From Ambrosia x helenae (lineage: Eukaryota > Streptophyta > Magnoliopsida > Asterales > Asteraceae): DNA of 64,000 nt. Numbering within the stretch: position 1 is the stretch's first letter; every line of letters starts with the position of its first letter. The stretch spans positions 61,219,468-61,283,467 of the forward strand of contig CM061233.1 of the NCBI GenBank assembly GCA_030844895.1, written 5' to 3'. The translations under genes were made by a program, and so were the position numbers. The notes under the pieces are model-generated. The model was not told the DNA's origin. It worked only from the letters and a program-made list of their open reading frames with translations, and did no database searches. This document shows, piece by piece, positions 47,214-58,666 of the stretch.

Positions 47214-49390
47214 GTATGAACCATGTTGTCATTTTTTATGTGGTCAAGATTTTAGTTTTATTAATCTCCCACTTGAGGCATGTTTTGGATATACATTTTG
47301 AAATTATTATGTTATATATTGAGTAATAAAATCACATAACGTTTGTTATAATTTTTGTTTTTCCCTTGGATATGAAAATTAAAATTTTGCAAACATAGAA
47401 GTGAAAGACCATTTTTTGATAATTTTAAGGAACGATTGCGAAGAAAGGTAGGCGGTTATTTGTGAAAATTTGACATTCACTCCAAAATGAGTTAAAAATT
47501 AACTTTCAAGAACGTGGCGGGGTTGTAAGAGCCATCTGATTCTCTCTAGCAGAGCTATGAGACTCAAATACGACTTCCACCGGTTTCTGTCTTTAGCCTA
47601 TTTAAAGCCATATGCTCACGTTTACATGGACCCATTGGTTAGCAAGGCATTGGTGGGCCCGTGAACTTTCTGGTGATGAGAGGTTCTCATAGCTATATAG
47701 AAAAAGTGGGATCTATATTAAAAACTATTTAGACACTTCAAGTCATAACAATCAAATTATTAATTATAGAAGTCAAATTACTTTGGTACATGGTGTAAAA
47801 GGGTAAAGGCTATTTGCACTTTTGTGGAGAACTTTGATCTTGGAGCTTGGTAAGCATTAGTAATGGTTGGAAAAGGGGTTTTCAATATTGTTCGGAAGTG
47901 AGTCAAATATTGGCAATGAGTTTTTTAAAACATTTACATTTTGGTCCTTTATCATGACTATGCTATTTGTTGTTAGCAATTATTATTAGACAATATTGTT
48001 GCAGTCTTTGATATTAGGTTTATATCAATGTCTTATGAATCTTAGTATATCAGTTACCATAATTAGATTGATTTAGTATCATAGTGTAATGCATTTGTAA
48101 CTATGGGCCTTGGTGACCATATTGAATAATTAACAATTCTATGACTATCAATTACATACATGTTCCCGCAAAACCGAAATTTTGAAATGTGTAAGAATTA
48201 TGACTCCAATTTGCTGGTAAATATTATGTTGATGTTGGTTTACGTTACAAAATTCTTTTGGTGGGAGGCTGGGTACTTAGTTACTTACTAGAACACAATG
48301 GATATTGCAAATGATTGAGGTGTGTTTTTTTTAATTAATAACCAAAAGCCTTTTCTTCCACCAAAAGAAGAAACATCAGCAGCCTTGACAAGCTATTGAG
48401 ACTACAACAAAACAAAAACACCAGGAAACAAACACCCACCCAAAGGAAACATGATTGAGGTATGTACATATGGATTTTGCTATCATGTTTATCTTGCTCC
48501 ACTATTTATTTGGAACTGTGTATTTTCTTTTGTAGTATTTACCTTCCTCAATAGGATTTTTTTCAACATCAATAGGGAGATCTTTTAGTTGCATTGGTTT
48601 AGATTTCATAATTTCATGTTATTATACCATTTTCCTTGGTTTGTAGTGTTTGCTTATATAATATAGAGGATGTTGTGTCAATTTGATATTTATATATTTG
48701 TTTTATGGAGTTGGTGGACTCACTCGGATTCTATCCCATCAGTTAAAGAAAATGTTTTTCCTCATCTTATCTTCTACAAACCTTACTAATAGGGACATTG
48801 AAAAACAGTAGCATGTGTTTACAAACCTATAGGTTTATGCACTGTATGGTTTGTACACCAAATCTTGTTATTAAGCTAACTTATGGATCTTCTAAAATCG
48901 ATTAAATCAAACCAACTTTTAAAACTAACTTGATGTCTTGATTTACACATTGTTTTTGATTCTAGGAAATTCAATCCAGTTAAAACCAAAGAACTTGAAT
49001 TACAATTTTGCTGGGTCCTAATTAGCTCAATTTCAATCCAATTTTCATTGAACTGGATTTTTTCTTGCTTTCAGACTGTTGGTACATTTTTTGGGTGAGA
49101 TTTGAAGGTAGAAAATTTGATAAAAGTAACCGCAAAACTTCATATTACAAAATATAAAACAAGGTCATCTACGGAATTCTTTTTACTAATAACTATAGGA
49201 TCAAAAACATGATATGTAGTTTTGTAATGATTAATGTATCCATAATGTCATCTATCATCTCTTATATTGTTATTTTTATGTTAATTCTTTGGTTTATACT
49301 CAGCTGCTCTTTGCAAAATATATAATAGTTATCTTCCAAAATTGGTATAAAAAATAGATTACGTGAAACAGGCCACACAACATAGGACAA
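47214..49390. other. Helitron 1, non-coding remainder
   Basis: AT-rich, no domain or strong repeat recognised. Confidence 0.5.
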
Positions 49391-49392
49391 AA

Positions 49393-49422
49393 ACCGCAGC
49401 AACGTGCGGGCATTCCCACTAG
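49393..49422 (+). other. Helitron 1 3' terminal hairpin and CTAG
   Basis: Stem CCGCA/TGCGG around a GCAACG loop, then about nine bases and CTAG, then T of the target. Confidence 0.65.
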
Positions 49423-49425
49423 TTA

Positions 49426-51088
49426 TCTTATTAAGGAGGAGTGATGACCAACATAGTCATTTTCATTTCCGTGCAACTTAAGAGGCAACATGTACAACAT
49501 ATTTGAGCAAGAAATTTAAGGGTATTATGGGGATAGTTGTGACAATTAAGACACTTAGGAGGGTAATGTAGACATTTTACCCACCTCATCCTCTACAATA
49601 TCAAAAGAAATTTACAATACCACCGTCTTTTCCCATCCATACAAAATTTAAAGCTACATGTACAACCATATAATGCATTTACATTTCAAGAGGCTTAAGA
49701 CACGTCTGTTTGGTTTCTTTAAGATGCCTGCATTTATCATCTCCTTCAATGGCCCGCTTCATCTTCTAAACTCACTGTTTACTTCCCTTCTCCTCACACC
49801 TCCTGGACCATACGATACGAACCCCATAAAGGTCGAACCTTTACAAACCATTTCACTACATAACTTTTCGTCGTATCTGATTTCAATCGAGGGTCCAGAA
49901 GTGGATTGATGGCGCTGAAATCAACGGAACGGACTCAAGAATTCTGAATAACCGCTATATCGATAGTCGATTAGCCTAATTAGAATCAGGTATTGTATTT
50001 TTCCATATTCAAATTTTGATTTACAAATTAGGTTTCAAAATCTGACTTGTAAGATTAGTTTTGGAATTTGGTTAGGTGGTGAGAAGATAACTTATGAATC
50101 TATTTATTATTCACTTTCCTTGTAATAATATATATCATAAAAACTAGCAATTTTGAATCTAAATAACTTTTTGTTTGACCACAATAGTCAAAGTGTATTC
50201 ATTTTTTTGTTTCATTTTCCTTAAACATGAAACAATCTTATGCTTGTATGATACTACGATCAGCTGCAAAAATTAATATGATATTCAAAACTAGAGCTAC
50301 TGAGAAAGCATAAAGTCAAAAAAAAGAACCATGAACTGATGCAACCCAATTAGGCCAACTATGTTAATAATCACAAAACATAGATTAAACTTTAAAAAAA
50401 AAAACTTGTGCAATAATATCACCCAAATTTCAATACAGACACTTCTTTGAAAATTGATTAGCTAAAATCAGAAAGTTCTAATCTTTTGTTCTTTCCCAAT
50501 TCAAATAGAAGATCAAAACAAATTTTTATAATAAAAAACAAGATACCACAATGATCAGTAGTTGTTTGAAAAATGCTAGGTTTGCATATTTTGGTTCGAA
50601 CAATTATTTTGGAGGGAAAGGTTTAGAGGGAGTTTTGAAAAATGGTTAAACAAACACAAACTTTTCATATATACAAATGAGTATTACATCGATCTCCTAT
50701 TTATACATTTCAAAATGGTATGTTTATCATCATCATCACCGTTCGTTTATAACTAACCTTGATCATACGGTTCTAATCTATAACCGCCTATCAACTACCA
50801 TATGAATCGGTGTGTCTATATAACCGCCTATTAACTACCATATGAATCGGTGTGTCTATACAACCGATATTAACTTATGTTATGTATGTAATAATACAAA
50901 TATTTACATAACTATAATATCTTATAACATATGTTTTATATTAATGTTTAAGATTATATTCCTAATAGTAGCACCTACAACAGCAAAGAAGAATTACATG
51001 ATAAAAAAAATCAATACAACAAGTCAACATAGACATGAAGTTGAAGAACACCATTTTTTCTTCAAACATAAAAGAAGAATCAGTTAAC
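49426..51088 (+). mobile_element. Helitron-like element 3, 5' part only
   Basis: A copy of the element 1 5' end (TCTTATTAAGGAGGAGTGAT) starts three bases after element 1 ends. The first 160 bp stay similar to 37978-38140 (for example AACATGTACAACATATTT). I see no 3' end; copia element F probably cuts it near 51089. A frame at 49658-49909 has no recognisable product. Confidence 0.45.
50779..50860 (+). repeat. Tandem direct repeat, about 39 bp x 2
   Basis: TATAACCGCCTATCAACTACC...GGTGTGTC and a copy with one change follow one another. Confidence 0.9.
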
Positions 51089-51337
51089 TGATATGAATTA
51101 CAGTTGAAAGTAACAATCAAAGTAAGTAAATGAGTGGTACCTTAAAATTTCATGAGAATTTGTATCTTGGATAAAGAAAAAAGGAAAAGGGGTGGAGTTT
51201 ACTTGAGCTTAGTGTCACGGAGTAACTCTCTTGACTCGCGTGCGGCTGTTAGACTCCTTCTAAGATCAGCCTCTGTTAGTGCATTATTCATGTATGTCCC
51301 AGCTAGTGATCCGGTACTGAATGTCGAGGAAAAACGA

Positions 51338-51420
51338 AAGGTCGAATGTAGAAGAGAAGGCTTCATTCGAACCCATGAGGGGTCGAATGAACCCATTCGA
51401 CCTCATGTAAGGGTCGAATG
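51338..51420. repeat. Word array GGTCGAAT upstream of element F TATA box
   Basis: CATTCGAACCCATGAGGGGTCGAATGAACC... holds four copies of the word in alternating orientation ending just before the TATA box. Confidence 0.75.
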
Positions 51421-51425
51421 AAATG

Positions 51426-51436
51426 CATATATAAGG
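51426..51436 (+). promoter_or_regulatory. TATA box of element F LTR
   Basis: CATATATAAGG followed about 30 bp later by an AG-repeat stretch and start-site-like sequence. Confidence 0.65.
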
Positions 51437-51718
51437 GGAAAAGTTAGTTATTAAGAGAGAGAGAGTTATCATTTGAACTTTTCCCCAGTTTGTGAGATTC
51501 TCTGTAATAGGTCTAGGTTATTCATTTGTAATATCTTTGATTTGATCTAATACATGAGTAAAGTTATGGAAATTGCTCGGTGATTCGTTATCTGTTTTCA
51601 TCATGATCATTACTGTTTATTTCTGAATCATTTTGCACAACCAAGGGGATTCCGCACCCTACGGTTGGTATTCGTGAGATCACGTTTCGTGTTTATGATC
51701 CTAAAACGAATTATCAAG

Positions 51719-51731
51719 TGGTATCAGAGCG
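51719..51731 (+). other. Primer-binding site, element F
   Basis: TGGTATCAGAGCG on the plus strand, two bases after the LTR. Confidence 0.88.
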
Positions 51732-52432
51732 TAGGCTCGATTTCACGATTGCAAATTGATTTGAATTGATGAAAACTGATTAAAATTCTGGTTTTAAGAT
51801 CAAAACCCTAGAAATTTTGAATCTTTTCATAAAAACATGGGTTTTGATTAAATTGGAGTTGAATTTGATGTTATTTTCAAAAATTCTTTCTCAAATGTTT
51901 GTCTAAATTCAATTCCGAGCAAAACCTATCAAATTTCATTACATTTGGTGAAAATTTTGTCATAAACCGATCTGATTCGTGTTCTTGAGGTTGAAGATGA
52001 TGAACAGACCTGAAGAGGTTGAATGAGAGCATCGGGAGGTCAAACCAGAAATTTTTAGGTCGAACCAGACAATTTTTAGGTCGAACGAAAAATTGTTTGG
52101 GTCGAACGAAAAATTTTTAGGTCGAACGAAAAAAAAATTTGGTCGAACCAGATTTTTCTCTGTGTGTTGTTTTTCATTCAACCCATTCTAGTTCATTCGA
52201 CCTAACGGGAGGTCGAACGAAGCTCATATTCAGGTCGAACCAAGTCTGTGATTTTCAAAGATTTTCATTCTTGAGGTCGAACTAATTCTATTTTCCATTC
52301 GACCTATTTGAAAGGTCGAATAGGTGTTGGTTCGAACCCACGTTATTTGGAATATATTTTTCAAAATTTAAGGTGTAAAAAATTTCAAAAAAGCTTGTTT
52401 TTGAAAATTTTTGAAATAATAATTGTTGAAAA
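51732..52432 (+). other. Element F leader with GGTCGAAC word array (52040-52335)
   Basis: Non-coding. From about 52040 to 52335 there are at least ten copies of GGTCGAAC/GGTCGAAT or the complement TTCGACC, several in the frame GGTCGAACGAAAAATTTTTA. The same word is used upstream of this element's TATA box and in LTR C. Confidence 0.75.
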
Positions 52433-53419
52433 ATGACAAATCCATGTTTTTATCTTGTGTCAAGAAGTGAAGATCGGATAAAAGCTGCAATACAACAAAA
52501 GCAAACATGGGGACAAGTCTTGGCATATACGATTCAACAATCTGTTACATGACCTATTGTTGATTATTATGGAAACATAATAGCTCCAGCTGTGCAACCA
52601 ACTGATAAAATGGCTAAGGTGAATTAGTGTGTTAACAAAGAAAGTGTTAAAAGTAATATTGTGTGTCTTGTCAAACAAATGGAAAATGAGGATTTAAGTG
52701 AATTGTCAAAGAGTGATTTGAGTTCTGATACGAGTTCAGAACTGAGTGAATCAAGAGGAAGTGATACATCAAATGTTGATGTAAATTCTAAGAATGGTTT
52801 TGAGAATGGTAATAATTCAGATGCTGAGGTAAAATTTAATGTTGACTGTGCTAATTGTTCTGATTGTATTAAGTTGAAAATTGAAATGATGAAACTTCTT
52901 GATAACAAACAGATATTATCAAATAAACTTGAAAAATGTCAAAATGAAAATAAAGTTTTTGAAAAGAATGAAAAGGATTTGTTAAATCAAATTAAATCTT
53001 TAAAGCAAGAAATTTTAGAAATGAATAAAAGTTTTTCAAAGAATAATTTCACATCAGAGTTAGATGTCATAACATCTTGTGTTGTTGATCTTGACTCTGA
53101 GGTGAAACCAGTGTTTGAAGAGAAAACTGGAAATGTGATAGCTGCTTCAGAAACTGAATCTGAAGAAACACCCATATTCAAGTTTCCTGAAGGAGTTGAA
53201 GGATCCTACATGTTGGAAGGACATGACAAATTGATTTTCAACAAAGATTTTCCAATTGATAATATTGAACAATCTTCACTTAAATGTATCTTTGTCGATA
53301 ACAATGATTTAATAAATCAATTTGGTCATCTTCATTTTGAACTCAGTCCTAACCAACATGAGATTGAAAAGGACCAGTCTGGGAACAAAAAGAAAAGTCA
53401 CATGGCAAAAGGACCGAAA

Positions 53420-53424
53420 CCAAA
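53420..53424 (+). repeat. Target-site duplication of solo LTR H, left
   Basis: CCAAA, repeated at 55125-55129. Confidence 0.8.
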
Positions 53425-53594
53425 TGATGAGCATAAAATTATGCATCTTTATTGCATGATTTATTTCCTTTTTTTATGCATGATTGTTGGAAATTTCATG
53501 ATAATCAATGCTTAAAAATGTTATTTGTGAAATTTTAGGTTTGGAGCTGGAAATTGAAAGTACTGAAGCAAATGGAAGCTTTGGTAGCAAAAAC

Positions 53595-53822
53595 AAGCAA
53601 GACCATGCTCCTCTATAAGCAAGGCCTTGCTCCCTCTTAAGCAAGGCTCTTACTAAAAAGCAAGCAGACCTCGAGATTGGTTTCGTGAATAGCTCATCGG
53701 CATCTACGAACCAATGGGAATCGCGGATCGAGTCAACACCAACCAAGGTCCTGCCTCCAAATAAGCAAGACCATGTTCCCAACAAGCAAGGTCTTGTCAT
53801 CAAACAAACAAGGTCTTGTTCA
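53595..53822. repeat. Word array AAGCAAGGCC/TTGCTC in LTR H
   Basis: Six or more copies (AAGCAAGACCATGCTCC, AAGCAAGGCCTTGCTCC, AAGCAAGACCATGTTCC, AAGCAAGGTCTTGTC and others), partly self-complementary, ending just before the TATA box. Confidence 0.8.
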
Positions 53823-53830
53823 TCAATTCT

Positions 53831-53840
53831 CCTATAAAAG
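53831..53840 (+). promoter_or_regulatory. TATA box of LTR H
   Basis: CCTATAAAAG on the plus strand. Confidence 0.6.
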
Positions 53841-55959
53841 AAACAGCTCTCTTCCATATAAAGGGAGCCCCTAGAGCCCATTTTCTCACGAAAAATTACT
53901 ACACAAATTGGTGAGTTCCACCCATTATCAAGTATTCAAGAGGGCTTTCAACATCAAGAAGATCATCTTTCATCAACATCCTACTTCCTTGCTTGCTTAT
54001 GGTTTGAAATTTCTTAATCTTAACCATGAATTTTGATAGTTTAGCAAGGATGTTTGTAGTTGTTGTAAGCCCTATGGACTAAACACATTGAGTTATCTAA
54101 ACTTTGATGAAGCTTTTGATTATGTAATGTGATAATTGTAAGACATGATGGTATTTAGTTTATGTTAATCTTGATGATGAATTTTTAGTATTGTTCTTGG
54201 AATTTTGTACATGTTTAAAGTTCATAATCCATGTTAGTTTGATGAATGTTTACTCATGAATGTTGGAAAACCCATGTGTAGATGTTCATTATTGAATCTT
54301 GTTAGTAATAATTAGGTTCATAACATGAAACTAGGAATGGTAATTGTTAACTAACTTGAGATGAAGAACTTGAACATGTGTGAAATCTTGCACTTAGATT
54401 TGGAAAAATCATAATGGTGTTGTGTTAGATTCTAAGGTTGATAAAAATTGTAAGTTAGTAGTTTAGGCCAAAATTATTGTCTTACAAGTTTTAAACCTTA
54501 GATTTGTCACTTGAACAATATAAATATTTGTCTACATAAAAACAACTTTAGGTGATTAAATTGTTGTTCAAATTAATTTTCCTTAAGTTGTTGAGTTAGG
54601 AATTTTGACAAATGAATAACTCGTATTTAAAGATTAACTTAAACATTACAAAACGGGCTTCAAAGAATAATTCTAGGTGATTAAAGTGTTTTTGTCATTT
54701 TAATTTTCCAAAGAATTATATAATTAAGAGACCTTGATTGGAACTTAATTATTAGAGAGTTTTGTCTTACCATCATTTCTTACTTTAGAGACATTACATG
54801 TCATTAGTGGAATCTTAGTTTAGATGACTTTTAATTAGTATTGTTTTCAAATCCGTTTATTTTTAGTTTCATTTAATATTTAGTAACTTTAATTTAGAAA
54901 ACTCAACCCAACTCTTGAAAAGGCTCTACAGTAACAAAAGTTTAGTATTGAGAAACCACGTCCACGGATTGATATCCGGTTTTTACCATTTAAATTATAT
55001 TACTTTTCTATAGGTACACTTGCCTTTCGTGTGTGTAGTTTAATTTAGGGTAAAAACTATTTTAAAACTAGAAATTGTGTGAACAAATATCTTCAAAAAA
55101 ATATATATACTTCACGCACCATCACCAAACAAATCGAAAGGCAATGATCAGATGAAAAATTCTTATCATGAGAATTCAAAACGTTTTTCATCTAGCTCAC
55201 ATGACTTTTATGATTATTCAAGTCACTCTCGATTTGATGGTTATTGGGGAAACAATTCACCACAATATTCTCTTGTGTATGTTGACTGGAGAAGTTGTTT
55301 TAAATGTGGTGAAGTTGGACATATTGCTGCTCATTGTCCTTACTGGTATTGGGATGAAGGGTATGCATGTGATTTTGAAAAGTATAGGTCTTATTTTAAC
55401 TGCGAAGAGTGTGGGCATTTGGTTGCTGCCTGTCTGTATGTTAAACAGAAAAGGACAGAAGTGAATGTTGCTAATCATTCAGGCAATGTCAAAAAGCCTG
55501 TATCCTCGAATCAATTCTAGAAACAAAAGGGGAAACAGGCAGTTGTGTATGACCATCGCAACAAAATTGCCTTGAATAAAAATGGAGATTTTGATAGGGT
55601 TGCTAAGGTGAGGGGGAGTTCTAGGGCTAAGCCTAAGAATAACTCTAAGCCTGGGTCTTCATCAGTTAAGTCTGAGAAGATTCCAAACAAAGTTCAGAAG
55701 CAGGTTTCAAACAAGAAACCTGAAAAGTTAAAAATCAAAACAAAATCAAAGAAAAAGAAATCTAAAATAAAGCCTGAACTTGTTTGGAAACCCAAATCAT
55801 TTTCTCAATCCGCAGCAGCTTTTACTTCAAATCAATCAATTGAAAAACCAATTGATTTTTCAAAAGGATAATAGACTAGTATTCCGAGGATTGGTGACCT
55901 TGGACGACCCATCATTGTGAAGGGATGGGTTCCTCTCTCCTACTAATTGTTTAACAAGT

Positions 55960-56095
55960 GTGCAGGTTGTTCTAGACAGACCTATTAGCTATCCTTTGAT
56001 AGTTGATAGTGGAGGATCTCTATACAAGCTATTTATTGGAGAGGTGAAGGTCAAGGAAGTTATATTGAAAAAGGAAAAGATGAGTTCAACATAAT
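55960..56095 (+). pseudogene. pol: Element F protease start, truncated
   Basis: Reads PISYPLIVDSGGSLY with an Asp-Ser-Gly protease motif at about 56002-56016, then is cut by LTR C. Upstream 55872-55959 is low-homology linker with stops. Confidence 0.5.
56091..56095 (+). repeat. Probable target-site copy of element C
   Basis: ATAAT before the LTR; the partner is right of the window. Confidence 0.5.
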
Positions 56096-56360
56096 TGTCA
56101 CACCCTCAAATTCCACTTGCGGGGTTTTACCGCGAGGCGCATGACAAACCAGGATTCAAGTCAACGGTCACAATAAACAACACTATATGCATAACACAAA
56201 ACCCAAAAGATATAATTATAAAAGCATAAACTGTAGCGGAAGCTTTAAATGTTTACAACCCAAAAGACATAGTTCAAATGTTTAATGAAGACCATGCTCT
56301 AAACCCTAGACGACCGTGCCGACTCGTGCGCCTAGATCCAGTTGTTGCTACCTTAGCGAC

Positions 56361-56830
56361 CTGAGAAAAACATGCCAAAAGACGTCAACATATAATGCTA
56401 GTGAGTTCACAGGTTTGTTCAAAAATGTTATCCAAATGTTACCATGTCCATACTATATCAATGCTACCAAGTACGCTAGCTAGGCGTATGTTTTATTACT
56501 ACTACGATTGGAAACCATTACTGGACACGTTTAGCAATGTTTAGCATGTTTAGCAGCCCGTAATGTTCAGCACGATAATGTTCCTGTTCGAGACAATATG
56601 CACCCGCCCGGCCCTCCAAGCCGACGAGTGGGGCAGGTCACGCCCAATAGATCTATCCACATTTCCCCCGTTGTGCAAACCCGCACATTCATGGTTTCCC
56701 CCGGGACTTTCCAAAAGATCGTATAGCAATATAAAGTTAAAACCATAGTATGACATATGTTACCAAAACTGTTTAGCGCATGTTTTCTCCCCCAAAAGTT
56801 AAAGCAGTAAAAGTGGGGCCGTGAACTCAC
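56361..56830 (-). other. Predicted leader intron in LTR C (470 nt)
   Basis: Minus donor CTAAG|GTGAGTTCAC at 56830 and acceptor GTTTTTCTCAG|GTCGC at 56361. GTGAGTTCAC at the donor is perfectly complementary to GTGAACTCAC at about 56400-56410. Only the copy in the 5' LTR would be spliced in an mRNA leader. Confidence 0.65.
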
Positions 56831-57137
56831 CTTAGATTGCGTTCCTCAAATGTAAGTAAAAGATGTTTAGCCCTTGATGATCCCTCTACCGGAGATCTAT
56901 CAAAATGTTCACATAAGTGTTCCGACTAATAACCATAAGGTTATCTAGTCCCCGATTGTCCAGATCATAACCAAGTATGTTTTTAAAACGTGTTTACGTG
57001 TTTAACCGACACACTAGACCGACCCGACATCCCGTTGGTGACCCATTACCCTAACTAATCAAGTACACATAGATTACACGCAAGGTTCAAGCATAAAACA
57101 CTTAGTTTGTATCAAAAATCTCATTTTTGTTAACGTA

Positions 57138-57327
57138 GGGTCGAATGTGACTGTAAGTGGTCGAAGGTGTCCTTATTTGGTCGAATGTGTCTTTGAAATT
57201 CCACCTTCGCCCCTTTTTCTCCCACCTTCGCCCACTTGTAGCACCTTCGCCCCTTCAGCTTCCAGGTTCGACCCCTGGAATCCACCTTCGACCGTTCGAC
57301 TGGTCGAAGGTATTCCAGGTTCGCCCC
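57138..57327. repeat. Word array 1 in LTR C (GGTCGAAGGT / CACCTTCGCC)
   Basis: About ten copies of GGTCGAA(T/G)GT or the complement CCACCTTCGCCC in mixed orientation, at the position of array 1 of LTR A but with a different word. Confidence 0.85.
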
Positions 57328-58083
57328 TGATGTCAGATTTTTCCAAAAACGCGTCGAAAAACATCCGAAAACATCACGAAACATCATGAGTTACAGCAGT
57401 CAAGCATCATTAATATATTCCTACGAAACCCTACCAATTTTACCCCAAAATCTATCCGTTTGACAAGTTTCCTAAAATAGTAAATTATGGAGATGTCACA
57501 TCATCATGCATGAAAATATTACCCAATTAGGAAACTTTCTGAAATTGATCAATAATTAGTTTATCATACTCGAACCATCATGAACAAGAAACCCCTATCA
57601 TAACCTTATCATAATCATCCAACAACAAACCCTAAATCTAACTAAAAACCCCTTTAATCGCCAAAACACCATCAACAATCAAAGGTAACATGTTTCAATC
57701 ATAACCCATCATTAATAACAGCCCTAGGTTGTTGTCATATCATCTATACAACAAGTAATCATCAAACAATGCATAATATCATACTAACACATGTTTATTT
57801 GCATAAAAACTCATTGTTTATGAATAGGTTTTGGTTAGGAAAGGTTTTTATTCATAAAATAGGTTGATATCAGATCTGGACCCTTGGGGTTTAGATTAAA
57901 ACAAGTCAAAATTGTTTAAAAAGGATTTGTAATGAAGAACACACCTTAGATCTTCACTTGTAATGATTTAGAGAGTTAGGTTATGAAAAACAAGCTCAAA
58001 AACTCCTTCCCCAATGATAATAGCTGATAGAGAGTGTTTGGAGGCGTTTAGGGTTTGTGAAATGGTGAAAAATGGCTAAGGAT

Positions 58084-58096
58084 GGTATTTATACCC
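58084..58096 (-). promoter_or_regulatory. TATA box of LTR C
   Basis: Minus strand GGGTATAAATACC, with word array 2 directly upstream in that sense. Confidence 0.7.
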
Positions 58097-58101
58097 AGTC
58101 C

Positions 58102-58240
58102 AGGTTCGCCCAGTTTATGTGGTCGAATGTGGAACTTTTCCACATTCGCCCCTTTTTAATGGTCGAATGTGGAATCTTTCCACATTCGCCCACTTTGTTT
58201 CCACATTCGCCCATTTCTCAAGTCCCATTTCCACATTCAG
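58102..58240. repeat. Word array 2 in LTR C (GGTCGAATGTGGAA / TTCCACATTCGCC)
   Basis: Two hairpins (GGTCGAATGTGGAA then TTCCACATTCGCC) plus extra single copies, beginning about 6 bp from the TATA box. Confidence 0.85.
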
Positions 58241-58666
58241 GTCATCAGCACTTTTTAACACATGTTAACAGCACTTTTAACACATGTTAACTTTTTTTCC
58301 AGTTTGTCGTGTTTAACGCATTCTAACACATCTTAACACATAAGCATGCATCCATAGTCTATACTTAGCATGTTTAGGCACGTATAATCATTTGTACATC
58401 ATTTAAGCAAGTATAAAGCATACAATTCACCACACAACCCATAATCTACACATATACTTAATTAGTTCATGTAATGTCACCAACGACGGAACCCGGTACT
58501 AATGTATTCCCAAAACGACTCCCAATGATCCTCCAGATCATTGACCCTGGACAATCCTAATTTGACCCGACTCAACTGACCCAGTTAAGTTTGTTTATAA
58601 ACGTTTCTCGCTAAGGTAGACTTAGATGTTACTATTATGTTTAAGCCGAACATGCCGGGTGTCACA

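Larger units (their letters stand above)
37978..49422 (+). mobile_element. Helitron-like element 1 (11.4 kb with nested insertions)
   Basis: The 5' end TCTTATTAAGGAGGAGTGAT follows an A. The 3' end has a hairpin CCGCA...TGCGG (49393-49410), then GCATTCCCA and CTAG, followed by T. This fits Helitrons, which insert between A and T and end CTRR after a short hairpin. No Rep/helicase coding was found, so it is non-autonomous. It carries an inverted Helitron-like element, a SERK-like exon fragment, exon-like open blocks and a hAT element. The 5' start TC is right, but the following bases are not the commonest TCTCTACTA. Confidence 0.6.
51089..51716 (+). repeat. Element F 5' LTR (Ty1/copia, probably SIRE type)
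   Basis: The 3' edge is fixed by the primer site: GAATTATCA then AG then TGGTATCAGAGCG. The 5' edge is uncertain. TGATATG at 51089 would give TGATA/TTATCA inverted ends; a TGTCACGG at about 51212 is the alternative. It contains a word array (51338-51420), a TATA box CATATATAAGG (51426-51436) and an AG repeat downstream. Confidence 0.6.
53425..55124 (+). repeat. Solo LTR H (1700 bp) in element F gag
   Basis: Ends TGATGAGC and GCACCATCA (inverted TGATG/CATCA), flanked by CCAAA on both sides; without H plus one CCAAA the gag frame is continuous. It has a TATA box CCTATAAAAG (53831-53840) with a word array upstream (53595-53822). The region near 55010 (GGTACACTTGCCTTTCGTG) and the CATCA end recall Athila-type LTRs, but this is uncertain. 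No internal region, so it arose by LTR-LTR recombination. Confidence 0.85.
52433..55871 (+). pseudogene. gag: Element F gag (copia), split by solo LTR H
   Basis: ATG 52433 opens a frame with stops near 52550 and 52628. The open part then runs to the LTR H insertion at 53425: an acidic Ser-rich region and a coiled coil (KLEKCQNENKVFEKNEKDLL). After H the frame resumes at 55130 with a CCHC knuckle CFKCGEVGHIAAHC (55295-55336) and a second, shortened one (CEECGHLVAAC). A stop at 55518 is followed by a Lys-rich tail ending PELVWKPKSF. The N-terminal part looks too short for a SIRE gag, so a deletion is likely. Element F is the 5' half of a copia element. Confidence 0.7.
56096..58666 (-). repeat. 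Element C 3' LTR (chromovirus-type Ty3/gypsy)
   Basis: 2571 bp, plus strand TGTCACACCCTC to CCGGGTGTCACA. Its polypurine tract and gag-pol lie to the right on the minus strand, so this is the 3' LTR. Same family as LTR A with many differences. It holds a predicted intron (56361-56830), word arrays (57138-57327 and 58102-58240) and a TATA box (58084-58096). Confidence 0.92.

Noticed and set aside
38624..49423. CACTA transposon with CACTAGT ends at 38625 and 49422
   Set aside because: The inverted similarity is explained by two Helitron-like 3' ends in opposite orientation. There is no 3-bp target duplication and no CACTA transposase.
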